In this document: piece by piece, positions 24,649 through 34,227 of the stretch
Numbering within the stretch: the first letter of the stretch is position 1
Layout: every line of letters begins with the position of its first letter
Origin: Verrucomicrobiota bacterium
GTDB taxonomy: Bacteria > Verrucomicrobiota > Verrucomicrobiia > Verrucomicrobiales > Akkermansiaceae
NCBI GenBank assembly: GCA_004293445.1
Contig: RDYP01000001.1
Location: 62,001-126,000, forward strand
DNA: 64,000 bases
Reading direction: 5' to 3'
The notes under the pieces: model-generated
Told to the model about the DNA's origin: nothing
The model's database searches: none
The model's input: the letters and a program-made list of their open reading frames with translations, nothing else
Made by a program: the position numbers and the translations under genes

Positions 24649-25215
24649 ATGGACCCGGACACCGCCATCCTGCAAACCGAAGAAGACATGGAGAAGGCCG
24701 TGGAGTATCTGCTCCACGAATTCGCCACCGTTCGTACTGGCAAGGCCTCGCCCGGCCTGATCGAGAACATGGACGTTCACGTCCACAGCTATGGCAGCAA
24801 CATGAAGCTGAAGCAGCTGGCCATGATCACCTCGCCCGAGCCGCGGCTGTTGGAGGTCAAGGTTTTCGATCCGTCCACCACGCAGGACGTCGAGCGCGCG
24901 ATTCGCGAGTCCCGGCTCGGCTTGAATCCCGCGGCGGCGGGGAGCTCCTTACGGATTCCGATTCCCGAATTGTCCGAGGAGCGCCGGGTTCAGATGGTGA
25001 AACTGGTGAAGCAGCTCGCTGAGGAGGCCAAGGTCCGTGTTCGTGCCGTCCGCAAGGAGGGGATGGACATGGCGAAGAAGCTGAAGAATTCCAATCTGCT
25101 GACCGAAGATGGTCAGAAGGATCACGAGGATGAGGTCCAGAAGCTGACCGACCGCTTTATCAAAGCGATCGACGAGCACGTGGTGGTCAAGGAGAAGGAA
25201 GTGATGAAGGTCTGA
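24649..25215 (+). CDS. frr: Ribosome recycling factor
   Basis: A 188-residue RRF, which with EF-G splits post-termination ribosomes. The family marks are the N-terminal EEDMEKAVEYLLHEFATVRT, then ASPGLIENM, LLEVKVFDPS, RIPIPELSEERR and the basic helix VRVRAVRKEGMD. Length is slightly above the usual 185. It is the last plus-strand gene of the pyrH group, with argA-like convergent 38 bp away. Confidence 0.97.
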   Translation: MDPDTAILQTEEDMEKAVEYLLHEFATVRTGKASPGLIENMDVHVHSYGSNMKLKQLAMITSPEPRLLEVKVFDPSTTQDVERAIRESRLGLNPAAAGSSLRIPIPELSEERRVQMVKLVKQLAEEAKVRVRAVRKEGMDMAKKLKNSNLLTEDGQKDHEDEVQKLTDRFIKAIDEHVVVKEKEVMKV

Positions 25216-25253
25216 GTGGCGGTCGGCAGCCCGAATCTGGCGATCCGGGTGGC

Positions 25254-26333
25254 TCAGAGTGCTTTTTCGAAGACCTGCGAGCCTCGGCCGCTCTCCTCCA
25301 GCAGCTGTCGGCGCGTGCCGGGAAGCACACCGGGTTCACGGAGGCGGTAGCCGACGCGTTTCTCGAAGAAGTCCGCAGCCCGGGTGGTGAGGGCGAAGAC
25401 GCGCTTGATTCCCCGCTCGCGGGCCAGGTTTTCCACATGGTGGACGAGGTCGACTCCGTAGCCCCGGCCTTCGTGGTTGCGTTTCACGTAGAGGCAGGCG
25501 ATTTCCGCAGCACCCTCTGCCTCGTACTGGTGGAGGGCCACGCAGCCGACGACGTTGTCGTCGATGGTCATCACCCGATAGTCGCCAATCCGTGCAAGGA
25601 TATCCTCATAAGTCCGAGCGACCAATTTGGTTCTGCGGACCGAGCGGCCGATCATGCCAAGCAGCTCGGGAATGTCCTCTTCCCGTAGGGGACGAATTTC
25701 GCGGTAGCTGTCGGCGTGGATCATGGTGCCGACGCCTTCGTTCGAGAAAAGCTCATCCACGAGGACACCTTGGCGGCGTCCATTCAGGACATGGACGCGG
25801 GGGACGCCACGGCGGCAGGCTTCGGCGGCAGCTTGGAGCAGGTGGGCTCCGGTTACCGTGCCAGATGCTGCCAGATCCGCTGCATCGGAGGCCCGGACGG
25901 CTGGGACGGGCTCTCCGTCAATGAGAATGGCTTCTTCCAAGAGGGCGATGAGCTTCACCGCGCCCATGCCGAGCGTGAAGTCGACGACCTGCGGGTCGAG
26001 TGGATCATTTGACGAGGCATCGGCGACCACGGTTTGGCCACGGCCGAGGATGGCCTTTGCTTCTTCGATGGCTCCCGGGTCTCCCAGAGGCCGGGTGAGT
26101 CGGGCGGACATGATCTCACATTCGAGGGTCCAGTCGTAGAGATCCTTCAAGTCGCCGCCGAGGACCCCCAGAATCAATTTGACGCCCACGTCCTCCATCG
26201 CAGCAAGGTCGAGCAGGCTCTCGGCGATGGCGGGTTCGGGGAGAAGCCCGGCTTCGATCAGCACGAGAAAGGTTTTCCCGCGGAATTGCGGGACGTATTG
26301 GAGGACTGCCCTGACATCACCCTGCTCGGCCAC
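25254..26333 (-). CDS. argA: N-acetylglutamate synthase-like protein (degenerate kinase fold plus GNAT)
   Basis: A 359-residue protein arranged like ArgA: an N-terminal amino acid kinase fold (to about 215) and a C-terminal GNAT acetyltransferase. The GNAT part shows LYVKRNHEGRGYGVDLVHHV, the acetyl-CoA loop. The link segment VLVDELFSNEGVGTMI is typical of ArgA. The kinase part is short: GKTFLVLIEAG stands where a KLGG motif is expected. GTG 26333 is chosen; ATG 26384 is upstream in frame. It would acetylate glutamate in arginine synthesis. Confidence 0.8.
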   Translation of the reverse strand: MAEQGDVRAVLQYVPQFRGKTFLVLIEAGLLPEPAIAESLLDLAAMEDVGVKLILGVLGGDLKDLYDWTLECEIMSARLTRPLGDPGAIEEAKAILGRGQTVVADASSNDPLDPQVVDFTLGMGAVKLIALLEEAILIDGEPVPAVRASDAADLAASGTVTGAHLLQAAAEACRRGVPRVHVLNGRRQGVLVDELFSNEGVGTMIHADSYREIRPLREEDIPELLGMIGRSVRRTKLVARTYEDILARIGDYRVMTIDDNVVGCVALHQYEAEGAAEIACLYVKRNHEGRGYGVDLVHHVENLARERGIKRVFALTTRAADFFEKRVGYRLREPGVLPGTRRQLLEESGRGSQVFEKAL

Positions 26334-26482
26334 GGGCGGGATTTTAGCAGAGCGGTGGCCGGGTGCAATCGCCGAACAGCGCATCCGGCTGGCGGGACCC
26401 GATGGCTGTCCTCGTGCTTGCCATTTCCCTCAGGCCGGTGCATGGCCCGTGGGGCTCCGGGCGTCGGGGCATCTGTCAGGTC

Positions 26483-28309
26483 ATGAATTGGGAAATTGGA
26501 CTCACGTTGGCGCTCATCGCCTTGACCCTCATTGCGTTCATCCGCGAATGGGCTGCGCCGGACGTGATCGCCCTGACCGTTCTTTGCGCGGTAGTGGCTC
26601 TGGGTCTGATCGATCCGACCAAGATGACCGAGGTGTTTCGGAACGAGGCTCCGCTGACCATCGCGGCCCTCTTTGTCATTGGCGGAGCCTTGGAGCGGAC
26701 GGGTGCGGTGGATCACATCGGGCAATTGCTCAAGACCCGTCTTTCCGGGAATTTGCGTGTGGCCATTTTCGCTTTTTCGGCTCTGACGGCGTTTTTCAGC
26801 GCGTGGATGAACAACACCGCGATTGTTGCGATCCTGTTGCCCGTGACCTTGGGATTTGCCCGGACGAAGAATATTGCGGCCTCCCGGCTGCTGATGCCGC
26901 TCTCCTACGCGTCGATCCTGGGCGGTTGCTGCACTTTGATCGGTACCTCGACGAATCTCTTGGTGAATGGTGCTTTGAAGGATGCGGGCGAGAAGCCGAT
27001 GGGGATGTTCGAACTCGCGCCGATCGGGATTCCGCTGGCGGTGGCGGGAATCGGCTATCTTGCCATTTTCGGGCCTCGCTTGATTCCGGCGCGTTCTTCA
27101 ATCAGCGGTAGTCTGGAAATCGAATTCCGGACCACGCCCCTTTATCACGTTCTGGTGGAGGATGACTCGCCGATGCTCGGCAAGGCTCTGTTGGAGACGC
27201 CCTTGTTCAATCGTGCAGGTGGGGTGCATGTCTTGGAAATTCGCCGCAACGGTCAGCGGATCATGCAGCCGATGAACACCATCACGGTTGAGAAATACGA
27301 CCGTTTCCTGGTCGCGGTACATGGTCGCTCGAAACAGACCGTGAAGCCTGTGGATTTATTCTTATCGATCCGGGCACAAGTGCTTTCGACCGTTGATGGA
27401 ATCGTCACCGAGCTTGTGGTTCGTGACGAATCCTCCTTGCTGGGGAGGACGCTTGCGCGTGCTGACTTCCGCCAGAACTACAATGCGGTCGTGCTGGCGG
27501 TGCATCGCGATGGCGTGAACATTACCAAGAAGATCGCCACCTTGCCCTTGGAGATTGGCGATACCCTGCTCGTGATCACCCCGGCGCATAACCTCGACGA
27601 GATCGCCGCCAGTCGTGATTTCGTGCTAACGGACAAGCCGGTGGAGGAGCCGGTGCGGCCGCCGAAGCATCATTCGGTGCTTGCCTGGGCGGCGTTGATC
27701 GGAGTGGTCCTGACAGCGACCGCAACGGATTTGTTGAACGGGTTCTTTCCAGCGATCCCGAAAATCCCGATTCACTATGCGGCCCTGGTGGGGTCTCTTG
27801 CGTTGCTGTGGTTGAAGGTCATCACCCCGCGCGACGCCTATGCGAGCGTGGATTGGCAGGTTTTGCTCATGCTTTACGGCTTGCTGGGGCTCGGCATGGC
27901 AATGCAGGCCACGGGAACCGCGGAGTTTCTTGCGGGCTCGTTGGTCGCACTGACCCGCGGGCTCTTTTCGCCCGAGGTGCTGCCTTTGGCCACCTTGTGG
28001 CTGGTGTTCCTGCTGACCTTACTTTTGACGGAGGTCCTCTCGAACAATGCCACCGCGGTGATGATGATCCCCATCGTGCTGGGACTGGCCCGAGAGCTTG
28101 GAGTGGATGCGCGGCCTTTCGTGATTGCGGTGACGGTTGCTGCGTCGTGCGCCTTTGCTTTGCCGATGGGCTATCAAACTCACCTGATGGTGTATGGTCC
28201 CGGTGGCTATCGCTTTTCCGATTTCCTGAGGGTGGGAATTCCGCTCAACGTGATTTGTTGGATCGTTTCTTGCCTGTTGATTCCGGTCGTCTGGCCCTTC
28301 CATCCGTGA
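26483..28309 (+). CDS. SLC13-family permease with two RCK_C domains
   Basis: A 608-residue transporter with two hydrophobic halves (about residues 1-195 and 430-608) around a cytoplasmic middle. The middle carries two TrkA-C-like domains (from YHVLVEDDSP and from TELVVRDESS). FFSAWMNNTAIVAILLPV and TEVLSNNATAVMMIPIV are the repeated substrate/sodium-binding SNT-type motifs. It should import di- or tricarboxylates, sulfate or a similar anion with sodium. ATG 26483 starts the first membrane helix; upstream codons look non-coding. Confidence 0.9.
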   Translation: MNWEIGLTLALIALTLIAFIREWAAPDVIALTVLCAVVALGLIDPTKMTEVFRNEAPLTIAALFVIGGALERTGAVDHIGQLLKTRLSGNLRVAIFAFSALTAFFSAWMNNTAIVAILLPVTLGFARTKNIAASRLLMPLSYASILGGCCTLIGTSTNLLVNGALKDAGEKPMGMFELAPIGIPLAVAGIGYLAIFGPRLIPARSSISGSLEIEFRTTPLYHVLVEDDSPMLGKALLETPLFNRAGGVHVLEIRRNGQRIMQPMNTITVEKYDRFLVAVHGRSKQTVKPVDLFLSIRAQVLSTVDGIVTELVVRDESSLLGRTLARADFRQNYNAVVLAVHRDGVNITKKIATLPLEIGDTLLVITPAHNLDEIAASRDFVLTDKPVEEPVRPPKHHSVLAWAALIGVVLTATATDLLNGFFPAIPKIPIHYAALVGSLALLWLKVITPRDAYASVDWQVLLMLYGLLGLGMAMQATGTAEFLAGSLVALTRGLFSPEVLPLATLWLVFLLTLLLTEVLSNNATAVMMIPIVLGLARELGVDARPFVIAVTVAASCAFALPMGYQTHLMVYGPGGYRFSDFLRVGIPLNVICWIVSCLLIPVVWPFHP

Positions 28310-28324
28310 CGCAGGAGGAGGGAA

Positions 28325-29131
28325 TCAAAGGCTGAGATCCTGCAGAAGGCGCTTCAGGTCGGGGTCGGCCATCACATGGTCGAGTCGAGGGTCGCGGAGA
28401 ATGTCCGAATAGCGCTTGGCTTTGGCGAGGGCTCGCAGGTCTGGATTGTGCAAGATCAGGTTCCTCAGTTCGGGCTCCTCGATCACCGGGATGGCCCTCG
28501 GGGGAATCCCTCCGTCGCCCGCGGCAATAAGTTTGGCGAGGTTGACGCGGCTTTTCTCGGCAAGCGGATCGATGCTCCCGAGCCAGCTTTCGGGGAGGCT
28601 GCGATCGAGCGCGGATTTGAGATTGGCCAAGTGAATGGCCCACTCCGAGCTCGACTCGCTGTCCTCGACGAAGCGTTGGATTTCGACGATGGAGCCGACG
28701 TTGCGAACGGCGGTCGCGCCACTGAGCGAGACCAGTGCTGCGGGGACGAGGCAGAGGAGAAGGGTGAGGCCCCAGCGGCGTGGCGATCGGCTCGAGGACG
28801 AGTCCTCATGGGAACGGCCGAAGGGGCGGGTGATGAGGTCTTTGAAAAAGCGGAGGATCAGCAGGGTGGCGAGGCAGGCGAATACGGGCGCGACCACCGA
28901 GAGCCAGGAAAGGTCGCGGTTGCCGAGGTGGCTCGCGATTTCAGGTGTGTGGCGCCATGCGAGATATCCTGCAATGCCGCTGGCACAGAGAATGATGGAT
29001 CCGACGAGCAGCCGGAGGACGCCGCGCAGGACGGCGACGAGAACGCAGGCGCCGAAGATCGCGAGCACTGCGGTCCCGATGCCGACTTGCGGCAAATTCT
29101 TCCATTCGAGCCCGGCGAAGATTTCGCTCAT
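28325..29131 (-). CDS. CvpA-like membrane protein of unknown function
   Basis: A 268-residue protein with about three to four membrane segments in residues 15-150 ([69 protein letters not shown]). A soluble, Asp/Leu-rich tail ends in repeated Leu-Arg-Asp segments ([27 protein letters not shown]). The layout resembles CvpA-type proteins, but the family call is weak. Its ATG overlaps the aroC stop (ATGA), so expression is tied to aroC. Confidence 0.65.
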   Translation of the reverse strand: MSEIFAGLEWKNLPQVGIGTAVLAIFGACVLVAVLRGVLRLLVGSIILCASGIAGYLAWRHTPEIASHLGNRDLSWLSVVAPVFACLATLLILRFFKDLITRPFGRSHEDSSSSRSPRRWGLTLLLCLVPAALVSLSGATAVRNVGSIVEIQRFVEDSESSSEWAIHLANLKSALDRSLPESWLGSIDPLAEKSRVNLAKLIAAGDGGIPPRAIPVIEEPELRNLILHNPDLRALAKAKRYSDILRDPRLDHVMADPDLKRLLQDLSL

Positions 29132-30231
29132 GCGGCTGGAGCGGGGAAGCCGCCGACCTGTCCGCGCTGGCGCAGCAGGTGATCGCAGACGACGAGGACG
29201 GCCATGGCCTCCACCATGGGAACGGCGCGAGGGAGGACGCAGGCATCGTGCCGACCGCGGCCGGCGAGGTCGGTATCCTCACCTCCGCTGGTCACCGTCT
29301 CCTGAGAGGTCATGATGGTGGCCGTGGGCTTGAAGGCGACGCGGAACACAATGTCTTCGCCATTGGAAATACCGCCTTGGATCCCACCGGAGCGATTGCT
29401 GGTGGTGCGGACCCTGCCATCGACCATTCGGAAGGGGTCGTTGTGCTCTCGTCCGGTGAGCAAGGTGCCCGCGAAGCCGGAGCCGATTTCGAAGCCCTTG
29501 GTGGCGGGCAGCGAGAGCATGGCCTTGGCGAGATCGGCTTCCAGTTTGTCGAAGACGGGTTCGCCGAGGCCGGGTGGGCAGTTGCGGATCACGCACTCGA
29601 CGACTCCGCCGATGGAGTTTCCTTCGCCGCGGACCTGTTTGATGCGGTCGATCATCGCGTCTGCCATTGCGGGGTCGCCGGTGCGGACGATGTTTCCTTC
29701 GATGTCATCGCGGGTGACTGTGGCGGGGTCCACGCTGGCGTTGAGGTCGTGGATGGATTTCACCCAAGCGAGGACTTCGATGCCGGGGGCGAGGTGAGCG
29801 AGTACCTTCATGGCGACCGCGGCTCCGGCGACGCGGCCGATGGTCTCGCGGGCCGAGGCGCGGCCACCGCCGGAAAGAGCGCGAATGCCGTATTTCGCAT
29901 CGTAGGTGTAGTCGGCGTGGGAAGGGCGATACTTCACCGCCATTTCGTCGTAGGCACCGGGGCGTTGGTCCTCATTGCGGACAACGATGGCGATGGGGGT
30001 GCCGAGGCTGAGTCCATCGTGTAGACCGGAGAGAATTTCGGCTTTATCCGCCTCTTTGCGCGGGGTGACGATCTCGCTTTGGCCGGGACGGCGGCGGTCG
30101 AGTTCGTGCTGGATGTCATCGAGCGCGATCGGAACTCGGGGTGGGACGCCATCGATGATCACGCCCACGCCGCCGCCGTGCGATTCGCCGAAGGTATGGA
30201 TGCGGAATGCTTGCCCGAAAGTCGATGACAT
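29128..30231 (-). CDS. aroC: Chorismate synthase
   Basis: A 367-residue AroC, the last step to chorismate, using reduced FMN as catalyst. Family signatures are [16 protein letters not shown] at the N-terminus, [32 protein letters not shown] and the final [22 protein letters not shown] 30231 ([12 protein letters not shown]) fits; the frame is open far upstream but without family residues. It overlaps the CvpA-like gene by 4 bases. Confidence 0.97.
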   Translation of the reverse strand: MSSTFGQAFRIHTFGESHGGGVGVIIDGVPPRVPIALDDIQHELDRRRPGQSEIVTPRKEADKAEILSGLHDGLSLGTPIAIVVRNEDQRPGAYDEMAVKYRPSHADYTYDAKYGIRALSGGGRASARETIGRVAGAAVAMKVLAHLAPGIEVLAWVKSIHDLNASVDPATVTRDDIEGNIVRTGDPAMADAMIDRIKQVRGEGNSIGGVVECVIRNCPPGLGEPVFDKLEADLAKAMLSLPATKGFEIGSGFAGTLLTGREHNDPFRMVDGRVRTTSNRSGGIQGGISNGEDIVFRVAFKPTATIMTSQETVTSGGEDTDLAGRGRHDACVLPRAVPMVEAMAVLVVCDHLLRQRGQVGGFPAPAA

Positions 30232-30280
30232 GGGGTGGAGTGTAGGGATCGCGGGCGAGCCGCCAAGAGCGGATCTTGGT

Positions 30281-31390
30281 TCAGGAGTCGGCGGGCAGGA
30301 AGAGGAGGCAGATGGGATTGGGCGCGTTGATGGTCGTGGAGGGGGCACCGAGCTTGCCGGTGGCGGGGTCGAGGGGCAGAGCGGCGATGCTATTCGAGTC
30401 TTGGTGGGCACAGAGAAGCCATTTTCCGTCGGGAGAAATGGTGAAGTGCCGCGGGGTTTTTCCACCGCAGGGGAAGACGCCGAGGGGGCTCAGCTTGCCG
30501 GTGGCGGGATCGCGCGAGAATGCCGCGATGCTATCGTGGCCGCGGTTCGACGCGTAGACGAGCTTGCCGTTCGGGTGGACCTGGATTTCGGCGGTGGTGC
30601 TTTTCCCGGTCCAATCGGTGGGCAGGGTCGGGAGGCTGTGGAGGGTCGTTAGTCCGCCGGTCGAGGCTTCGAAGGCGCAGGCGCTGACGCTGTTGTCGAG
30701 TTCGTTGATCACGTAGGCGTGCTTGCCATCGGGCGAGAAGTCCATGTGGCGCGGTCCGGCACCGGGGGCGGCGGACCAGACGGCCGTAGAAATGCCGGAC
30801 GGGGTGGCGGTGGCGAGGTCGAGGTGCCAAGTGAGGACCTTGTCGAGTCCGAGGTCCGGGACGAGGAGGGTACCGCCCCGGAAATACACACCGTGCGCGT
30901 GAGGGCCGTCCTGGCGGTCGGCTCGCGGGCCGCTACCTTCGACCCGCTGGGCGAAGCCAGGGCCTGTGGGAAGTCCGTTGCGGTCGAGCTTGAGGGTCGC
31001 GGTGATGCCGTCGGCGTAGTTCGCGACGGCGAGGACTTGGCCGGTGGGGTCGATGGCGAGGTGGCAGGGATTGGTGCCGCCGGAAGAGGCCTCGGCGAGG
31101 AATTCGAGGCGCTCGGTGATTTTGAAAACCGCGACGGAGCCCTTGGGGTGCTGCTCTGTTTTGCCGACTGAGTAGAGCAGGGGGAGCTTGGGGTGGAGGG
31201 CAAGGAAACCGGGGTGGGGATACTTTGCGGCCAGCTTCACCTCGGTGAAGGAGCCCTTGCTGGGGTCGAAAGTGGTGCGGTAAATCCCTTCGCTAAGCCC
31301 GCTGCCGCCGCTTTGGGTGCCGATTGCCAGAGGTAGGGGCGCGGCGAATGCGAGGGGTGTGGAGAAGAGAATGGCGAGTGGGGCTTTCAT
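30281..31390 (-). CDS. Secreted lactonase-family seven-bladed beta-propeller
   Basis: A 369-residue protein with a Sec signal ([16 protein letters not shown]) and repeated blades of the Pgl/YbhE type: [76 protein letters not shown]. The HAHG loop and the Asn/Arg/His residues of the blades are the usual lactonase site. Because it is exported, a periplasmic sugar lactone rather than cytosolic 6-phosphogluconolactone is the likely substrate; that is inference. Confidence 0.88.
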   Translation of the reverse strand: MKAPLAILFSTPLAFAAPLPLAIGTQSGGSGLSEGIYRTTFDPSKGSFTEVKLAAKYPHPGFLALHPKLPLLYSVGKTEQHPKGSVAVFKITERLEFLAEASSGGTNPCHLAIDPTGQVLAVANYADGITATLKLDRNGLPTGPGFAQRVEGSGPRADRQDGPHAHGVYFRGGTLLVPDLGLDKVLTWHLDLATATPSGISTAVWSAAPGAGPRHMDFSPDGKHAYVINELDNSVSACAFEASTGGLTTLHSLPTLPTDWTGKSTTAEIQVHPNGKLVYASNRGHDSIAAFSRDPATGKLSPLGVFPCGGKTPRHFTISPDGKWLLCAHQDSNSIAALPLDPATGKLGAPSTTINAPNPICLLFLPADS

Positions 31391-31485
31391 GGTGGGTCTT
31401 CGTAGTGCGAGCGGTGGGTATTTCGATCTTAAAGTCTCCTTGCTGCGTCATTGCCGGATTCGGGTGGGCTGGGCATTCTGGGCGG

Positions 31486-31905
31486 GTGAGTGCGCATGCC
31501 GAAGCTTTCGAAGTCGTGACCCGCGGGAAGGGCACCTATGAGATCAGTGCACAGGTCGCGGGGATCGTCGCGCGGAGTGGAATCGCCACGGGGACGGTGA
31601 CGGTTTTCGTCCGCCACACCTCGGCGAGCTTGGTGATCATGGAGAATGCCGATCCGAGCGCACGGCGGGATTTGGAGGAATTTTTCGAGCGCTTGGTGCC
31701 TGAGGATACGCCGTGGTTTGTCCACACGGATGAGGGGGCGGACGACATGCCGAGTCACATTCGCATGGCGTTGACGCGGACGAGCGAGGTGATTCCGGTG
31801 ATGGGGGGAAGGATGGTGCTGGGCACTTGGCAGGGGATTTTCCTTTTCGAGCACCGCCGTGCCGCGCATCGGCGCGAGATCGTCGTCGCGGTGACGGGGC
31901 GCTGA
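31486..31905 (+). CDS. YjbQ/UPF0047-family protein
   Basis: A 139-residue protein of the YjbQ family, small cytoplasmic proteins reported to make thiamine phosphate in a side reaction. Signatures: VTVFVRHTSASLVIMENADP, DDMPSHIRMALTRTSEVIPV, GTWQGIFLFEHR. GTG 31486 gives the usual N-terminus; the longer frame (from 31324) overlaps the divergent lactonase gene's start. True physiological role of the family is unclear. Confidence 0.88.
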   Translation: MSAHAEAFEVVTRGKGTYEISAQVAGIVARSGIATGTVTVFVRHTSASLVIMENADPSARRDLEEFFERLVPEDTPWFVHTDEGADDMPSHIRMALTRTSEVIPVMGGRMVLGTWQGIFLFEHRRAAHRREIVVAVTGR

Positions 31906-31917
31906 GGCAGTCCGGGT

Positions 31918-32658
31918 TCAGGCGGGGCGGAGGGGATAAACCCGGACATCGACCCGGCCCACCCAGAGGACGGATTCGGGTGGTTCGATCGGCGCGGGAA
32001 GCTGATCCCACCTTGCGGGGAGCGTTGACCAGGCATCGCACACGGCCGGACTCAGAAGGTAGGGGGCGTGGTGGACGCGTCCGCTGAAGATCCTGCCGTC
32101 GGGCTTGGCGGAGTAGAGGAGGTAGCGTTCGGCGAGGAAGAACTCGAGGCTGCCGGGTTCCGCGATTCGGGCGCTTCCGCGGGGCTGATATTGGTAGGCT
32201 GCAACCTCCGTTTCGCCGCGGCGCTGGCACTGGTAACGGATGCCGTCCTTGGTTTGTAGGACCTTCATCCGTGCGTGTTGGTAGGGAAGATGAAAAAGGC
32301 GGCGGGCGAGTTCGACGGCGATCGCTTGGCTGCAATCGAGCGAGTGGAACCAGACTCCCGGCACGCCATGGTCATCGTGCACGTAGGTTCGGACATTGAG
32401 TTCGGGAAACCATGAGAGACCTGGCAGGGGAGGTAGCAGGCGGGGGCGGACCCTTGCCATCTCGAAGGGGACGATCCCGAGCCACGCATCTCCTTGGTGG
32501 AGGTCGAGATGGAGTCCGCGTGGAAGCTGGGCGCGGAGCGCTGCGGGATCGACCCGCCAGTGGAGGAAAAGAATCCGGGACCAGCGTTGGCGCATCACTG
32601 CCGGGCCTGCCGGAAGCTCCCGGCAGGCGAGGCGTTGTGCGAGGGTGGGACTTGTCAT
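31918..32658 (-). CDS. DUF2071 (YqjF-like) protein
   Basis: A 246-residue member of DUF2071, whose function is unknown. Marks are LHWRVDPAALRAQLPRGLHL, GIVPFEMARVRPRLLPPLPG, NVRTYVHDDHGVPGVWFHSL and FFLAERYLLYS. ATG 32658 is preferred; the in-frame extension to 32907 overlaps the transporter gene. It follows the sugar transporter gene by 50 bp, so it may be read with the carbohydrate locus. Confidence 0.85.
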   Translation of the reverse strand: MTSPTLAQRLACRELPAGPAVMRQRWSRILFLHWRVDPAALRAQLPRGLHLDLHQGDAWLGIVPFEMARVRPRLLPPLPGLSWFPELNVRTYVHDDHGVPGVWFHSLDCSQAIAVELARRLFHLPYQHARMKVLQTKDGIRYQCQRRGETEVAAYQYQPRGSARIAEPGSLEFFLAERYLLYSAKPDGRIFSGRVHHAPYLLSPAVCDAWSTLPARWDQLPAPIEPPESVLWVGRVDVRVYPLRPA

Positions 32659-32708
32659 CGGCGGAGCATCGCATGGATCGCCCGCGCCGCCACCCCGGTT
32701 GCCGGGCT

Positions 32709-34184
32709 TCAGAGCTTGCCGCCGATGCGTGCTCGAAGCTCTTCCAGGGCTTGGTGCGAGATCGGGTATTTGCGGATCGCGAGGAGGGAGAAGAGGCAGA
32801 TCACCGCCCCGACCACGAAGGTGACGAGACCGAGGAGCCAGATCGCTTGGCTGGTTTGTCCGGCGGCGGGTGCGGGGGTCTCGTAGCCGATGGCGCTGAG
32901 GCACCAACCGGCGAGCACGAGGCTGAAGGAAATGGCCATCCGCATGGCGAGGCTGAAGACCGATGAATAGCCGCCGTCCTTCACCTCGCCGCTGTTAAGG
33001 CGGCGGACTTCGCTGACGTCAGCCATCATTGCGGTGGAGACGGGGAGCATGATGCCGTTGCCGAACCAATAGCCGGCGTGGAAGATGACGAAGAGGATCA
33101 GGCCAAGGGGCAAGCTGCGGCCATCGATGGTGATGGTGGCGTCTGGCTTGACGAGATCGGTCAAGAAGAGTCCGGCGAGGGCGAGGTTGCAGATAATGCT
33201 GAGAGTACCGCCGACGAGAACCGCGCCTTTTTTATCGAAACGCCGGGTCAGTCCCATGGAGACCAGCGCGCCGAGGGCCATGCCGATCATGGTGCTGCCG
33301 TGGGCGATGGACTTCTGCCAAGCGGGGAACTTCATGAAGTCATCGTACACGAACATCTGGAGTGAGCTGACGATGACCATGCCGGCGCAGACGATGAAGA
33401 TGAAGGCGAAGACCCAGCGTGGGTTGGGATCGGCGAGGATGGTCTTCATTTCGATGAAGAATTCCTTCATCCAGCCATGGCGTGTGTTCTTTGGCGCGTC
33501 GCGAGTGTCATCGTGCCAGCGGAAGGTAAGGATGCAGGCCAAGAGCACGAACACTGCTGTTGCGATGGCGAAAGTCGCTCCCATGCGGTGGTAGTTCGCC
33601 TCGATGGCGGTGGCCTGCTCGTTGTCTTTGCCGCCGAAGAAGAAGATCCAGGCCATGGCGGGTCCTGCGAAATTGGCGGCCATGTTGAGGATTTGGCGGA
33701 TGCCTTGGAGTCGTGAACGCCCTTGGTAGTCGGTGCACATTTCAAAGCCGAGGGCCATGTAGGGGATGAAGAACATGGTGAGGCCGGTGCGCAGGAGCAG
33801 GTTCATGCCTACGAGGTACCAGAAGACGCCGTTCTTGTACCACAGGACGTCGGTTTGAGCGCCGCGGCAGATTTCGGGGACGGTCCAGATCAGGTAGGAG
33901 CAGATCGCCATGATGAGGCCGCCGATGAGCATGTAAGGATGGCGGCGGCCCCAGCGACTCCGTGTGTTGTCGCTGATGTGGCCCATCACGGGTTCGGTGA
34001 TGGCTTCCCAAAAGACCGAGACGGACATGGCGATGCCAGCCAAGGTGGGATTGAGCCCGAGGGACTTGGTGTAAAACAGCATGGCGAAGCCAAAAATGCC
34101 GTTCATCACGAGGGAGTTGGCGCACTCGCCGAGCGAGTAGCTGAACATGCTGCCGGTGGAGCAGGTCTTGGGTCTTTGATTCAT
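32709..34184 (-). CDS. GPH-type (MFS_2) sugar:cation symporter
   Basis: A 491-residue inner-membrane transporter with about 12 hydrophobic segments. MGHISDNTRSRWGRRHPYML is the loop motif of the glycoside-pentoside-hexuronide family. The second half repeats a similar pattern (LTRRFDKKGAVLVGG). It likely brings the oligosaccharides or monosaccharides freed by the upstream hydrolases into the cell. ATG 34184 is chosen because the longer frame reaches into the GH29-like gene. Substrate unknown. Confidence 0.9.
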   Translation of the reverse strand: MNQRPKTCSTGSMFSYSLGECANSLVMNGIFGFAMLFYTKSLGLNPTLAGIAMSVSVFWEAITEPVMGHISDNTRSRWGRRHPYMLIGGLIMAICSYLIWTVPEICRGAQTDVLWYKNGVFWYLVGMNLLLRTGLTMFFIPYMALGFEMCTDYQGRSRLQGIRQILNMAANFAGPAMAWIFFFGGKDNEQATAIEANYHRMGATFAIATAVFVLLACILTFRWHDDTRDAPKNTRHGWMKEFFIEMKTILADPNPRWVFAFIFIVCAGMVIVSSLQMFVYDDFMKFPAWQKSIAHGSTMIGMALGALVSMGLTRRFDKKGAVLVGGTLSIICNLALAGLFLTDLVKPDATITIDGRSLPLGLILFVIFHAGYWFGNGIMLPVSTAMMADVSEVRRLNSGEVKDGGYSSVFSLAMRMAISFSLVLAGWCLSAIGYETPAPAAGQTSQAIWLLGLVTFVVGAVICLFSLLAIRKYPISHQALEELRARIGGKL

Positions 34185-34227
34185 GGATCGATGGATGCGA
34201 GGTGCTGTCGGGACAAGAAAGGATGGT

